DNA of 48,887 nt, from assembly GCA_944387915.1 (NCBI GenBank), contig CALXGT010000006.1:1-48887 (forward strand). The letters are read 5' to 3'. Below are positions 48,790 through 48,887 of this stretch, in pieces; position 1 is the first letter of the stretch, and every line of letters starts with the position of its first letter. The position numbers and the translations under genes were made by a program. Below the pieces are notes generated by a model. It was not told the origin of the DNA, did no database searches, and worked only from the letters and a program-made list of their open reading frames with translations. The DNA is from an uncultured Clostridia bacterium (GTDB taxonomy: Bacteria; Bacillota; Clostridia; Oscillospirales; Ruminococcaceae).

Positions 48790-48887
48790 TCGCTATCCTC
48801 CAACTTTTCTGTAAACTTTTCAGCCATAATGCGCTCCATTTTCTTATCCAGCGTTTCCGTTCCGTCATAAGTGCCTGTGACAGAGTA
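48786..48887 (-). CDS. TnpW-like transposon protein, partial (C-terminal 33 residues)
   Basis: The visible end reads YSVTGTYDGTETLDKKMERI and MAEKFTEKLEDSE. This resembles the C-terminus of small TnpW-type proteins, which have a Y.V...f..t...d+..Rl pattern and lie directly upstream of TnpX-like recombinases. It overlaps the recombinase start by ATGA. The rest of the gene lies beyond the window, so the assignment is tentative. Confidence 0.5.
   Translation of the reverse strand, partial: YSVTGTYDGTETLDKKMERIMAEKFTEKLEDSE

Overview
The window looks like chromosomal DNA of a gut-type low-to-mid-GC Firmicute of the class Clostridia, plausibly Oscillospiraceae-like. Support comes from Firmicute-style Shine-Dalgarno sites (GGAGG), a T-box leader before thrS, a SpoIID-like secreted protein, SipW-class signal peptidases with cognate secreted substrates, and serine-recombinase elements at both ends. 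No rRNA, tRNA or CRISPR array was seen. The genus is not determined.

Left accessory island (about 1-16,850). An ATPase gene with a scrambled 3' end is followed by a tight operon of three serine-recombinase-family genes, the middle one lacking the catalytic domain. Then comes AT-rich cargo: a possibly frameshifted small gene, a SpoIID-like exported protein and a lipoprotein; a promoter-to-terminator unit coding a DUF2971 protein, a CoiA-like protein with changed catalytic positions and a two-TM protein; an intact IS256-family element with an exact 8-bp target duplication that landed in a terminator; an IS3-family transposase; remnants of an ArdA gene and of another serine recombinase; and a self-contained three-gene cassette (unknown protein, winged-helix/zinc-ribbon protein, Mrr-like PD-(D/E)XK nuclease). 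The last cassette is the best candidate for an undescribed, probably defensive, system.

Middle, conserved region (about 17,000-37,700). It has an M28-like peptidase and an M42 aminopeptidase; a frameshifted GNAT-type gene; a cytidylate-kinase-like protein with an ArsB/NhaD/SLC13-type permease; GNAT and DinB proteins; then a redox block: trxA, kptA, a Crp/Fnr regulator divergent from a DUF134-NifX-like pair, and trxB-ccdA-tlpA. trxA and trxB share an upstream palindrome placed at identical distance from the -10 box, so they look co-regulated. Two metallophosphoesterases, CCA-adding enzyme, a BaiN-like flavoprotein, a membrane protein and T-box-controlled thrS follow.

Right surface locus (37,766-46,975). 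Two SipW/ER-type signal peptidases, three secreted proteins with SipW-class signal peptides, a wall-anchored protein (VPQTG sorting signal) sharing motifs with one of those substrates, and a large Ser/Thr/Glu-rich membrane-tethered protein are interleaved with an OmpR-type response regulator and a 7TM-DISM-like histidine kinase. Together they look like a regulated TasA/camelysin-like surface fibre system.

Right edge (47,056-48,887). A TnpX-like large serine recombinase and the end of a TnpW-like gene mark a second mobile element running off the window.
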